Shown here piece after piece: positions 21,768 through 22,171 of a DNA stretch of 22,171 nucleotides. The translations under genes and the position numbers were made by a program. The notes under the pieces are model-generated. The model searched no databases. It was not told where the DNA came from and worked only from the letters and a program-made list of their open reading frames with translations. The stretch is from Treponema sp. UBA6988 (GTDB lineage: Bacteria > Spirochaetota > Spirochaetia > Treponematales > Treponemataceae). The number at the start of each line of letters is the position of its first letter. Within the stretch, counting starts at the first letter, position 1. The stretch covers positions 1-22,171 of the forward strand of contig DJYC01000019.1 in NCBI GenBank assembly GCA_002448445.1, read 5' to 3'.

Positions 21768-22171
21768 ATGGTTATTAATCACAACATGAGTGCTATGTTT
21801 GCACAGCGTTCAGAGGGATTGACCGAAGTTAACCAGCAGAAGAACATGGAAAAACTTTCTTCTGGTATGAAGATCAACCGCGCAGGTGATGATGCTTCAG
21901 GACTTGCAGTTTCTGAAAAAATGCGCAGCCAGATCCGCGGTTTGAACCAGGCTTCCACAAACGCAAAGAACGGAATTTCCTTCATCCAGACAACTGAAGG
22001 ATACCTCCAGGAAACAGAAGACATCATCCAGAGAATCCGTGAACTCGCAGTTCAGTCAAGCAACGGTATCTACACAGACGAAGACCGCATGCAGATTCAG
22101 GTTGAAGTTTCTTCTCTCATCGCAGAAGTTGACCGCATTGCATCTTGCGCACAGTTCAACGGTATGAACAT
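21768..22171 (+). CDS. flaB: Flagellin FlaB, flagellar filament core protein (5' part)
   Basis: Core subunit of the periplasmic flagellar filament. The visible 134 residues are the N-terminal D0/D1 coiled-coil region: MVINHNMSAMFAQRSEG at the start, NMEKLSSGMKINRAGDDASG, LAVSEKMRSQIRGLNQAST and NGISFIQTTEGYLQETEDII, then IRELAVQSSNGIYTDEDRM and ending at ASCAQFNGMN. This matches spirochaete FlaB proteins, though residues such as RSEGLTEVNQQK and the Cys near the end are variants. No signal peptide, as expected for flagellins exported by the flagellar system. GAGGAG lies 7-8 nt before the ATG. The window ends inside the gene. Confidence 0.97.
   Translation, partial: MVINHNMSAMFAQRSEGLTEVNQQKNMEKLSSGMKINRAGDDASGLAVSEKMRSQIRGLNQASTNAKNGISFIQTTEGYLQETEDIIQRIRELAVQSSNGIYTDEDRMQIQVEVSSLIAEVDRIASCAQFNGMN

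Overview
The window looks like chromosomal DNA of a host-associated Treponema (Spirochaetes). The strongest reason is the flagellin at the right edge, whose N-terminus (starting MVINHNMSAMFAQRS, then KLSSGMKINRAGDDASGLAVSEKMRSQIRG split over the core) is of the spirochaete FlaB type. Abundant lipoproteins, secreted SH3-like and TPR proteins, and intermediate GC content with little strand bias agree with this. No phage, transposase, CRISPR array or rRNA gene is visible.

Layout. 1-2,131: recQ helicase on the minus strand. 2,178-2,333: a tRNA-Leu(CAA) gene with its own promoter and terminator. 2,348-3,964: a ComM/YifB-type AAA+ ATPase (minus). 4,318-6,571: a two-gene plus-strand operon of predicted lipoproteins, a GH25 lysozyme and a GHL10/YngK-like glycoside hydrolase with a glycine-rich insertion. 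6,576-8,807: a minus-strand run of an SH3-like secreted protein, a small lipoprotein and an AT-rich DUF559/Vsr-like nuclease with a cysteine cluster. 9,182-12,616: clpS-clpA plus a small secreted protein; clpS appears to have a leaderless promoter and ClpA carries two unusual charged insertions. 13,002-14,665: an Lrp/AsnC regulator overlapping a class I aminotransferase (alaR-alaT arrangement). 14,975-16,324: a membrane-anchored TPR protein with an Mrr-like C-terminal domain. 16,340-20,066: a minus-strand run of a beta-barrel protein, rsmE, an HEYTH putative metalloprotease, a secreted protein with a TTG start, and rsmG. 20,492-20,985: an 18-codon leader ORF coupled to a membrane zinc-ribbon protein. 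21,768-end: flaB behind a sigma-28-type promoter, cut by the window edge.

The most unusual content lies between the genes. Six intergenic gaps (about 4.0-4.25, 8.95-9.11, 12.62-12.87, 14.75-14.86, 20.15-20.42 and 21.0-21.58 kb) hold members of a composite, hairpin-rich repeat family. Its best members share a conserved core (GCCCCGATTGGAAGGG...GGAACCCYGGAAAG), two adjacent hairpins whose stems differ in sequence but stay paired in each copy, a hexaloop ACGGA(G/A/T), and one of two alternative end modules. In two copies, and weakly in two more, the private stem sequence of the first hairpin recurs a third time about 100 nt away, giving an arm / inverted arm / arm arrangement that could form two mutually exclusive hairpins. 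Five of the six copies point towards a downstream gene on the same strand. The core resembles what I recall of the Flavo-1 RNA motif of Bacteroidetes and some spirochaetes. The arm triplication and the modular ends are the part I would treat as possibly undescribed.

Functionally the genes are a mix of housekeeping (RecQ, ComM, ClpSA, two 16S rRNA methyltransferases, alanine-type transamination), envelope and peptidoglycan functions, and motility. Nothing links them into one pathway beyond the small operons noted.
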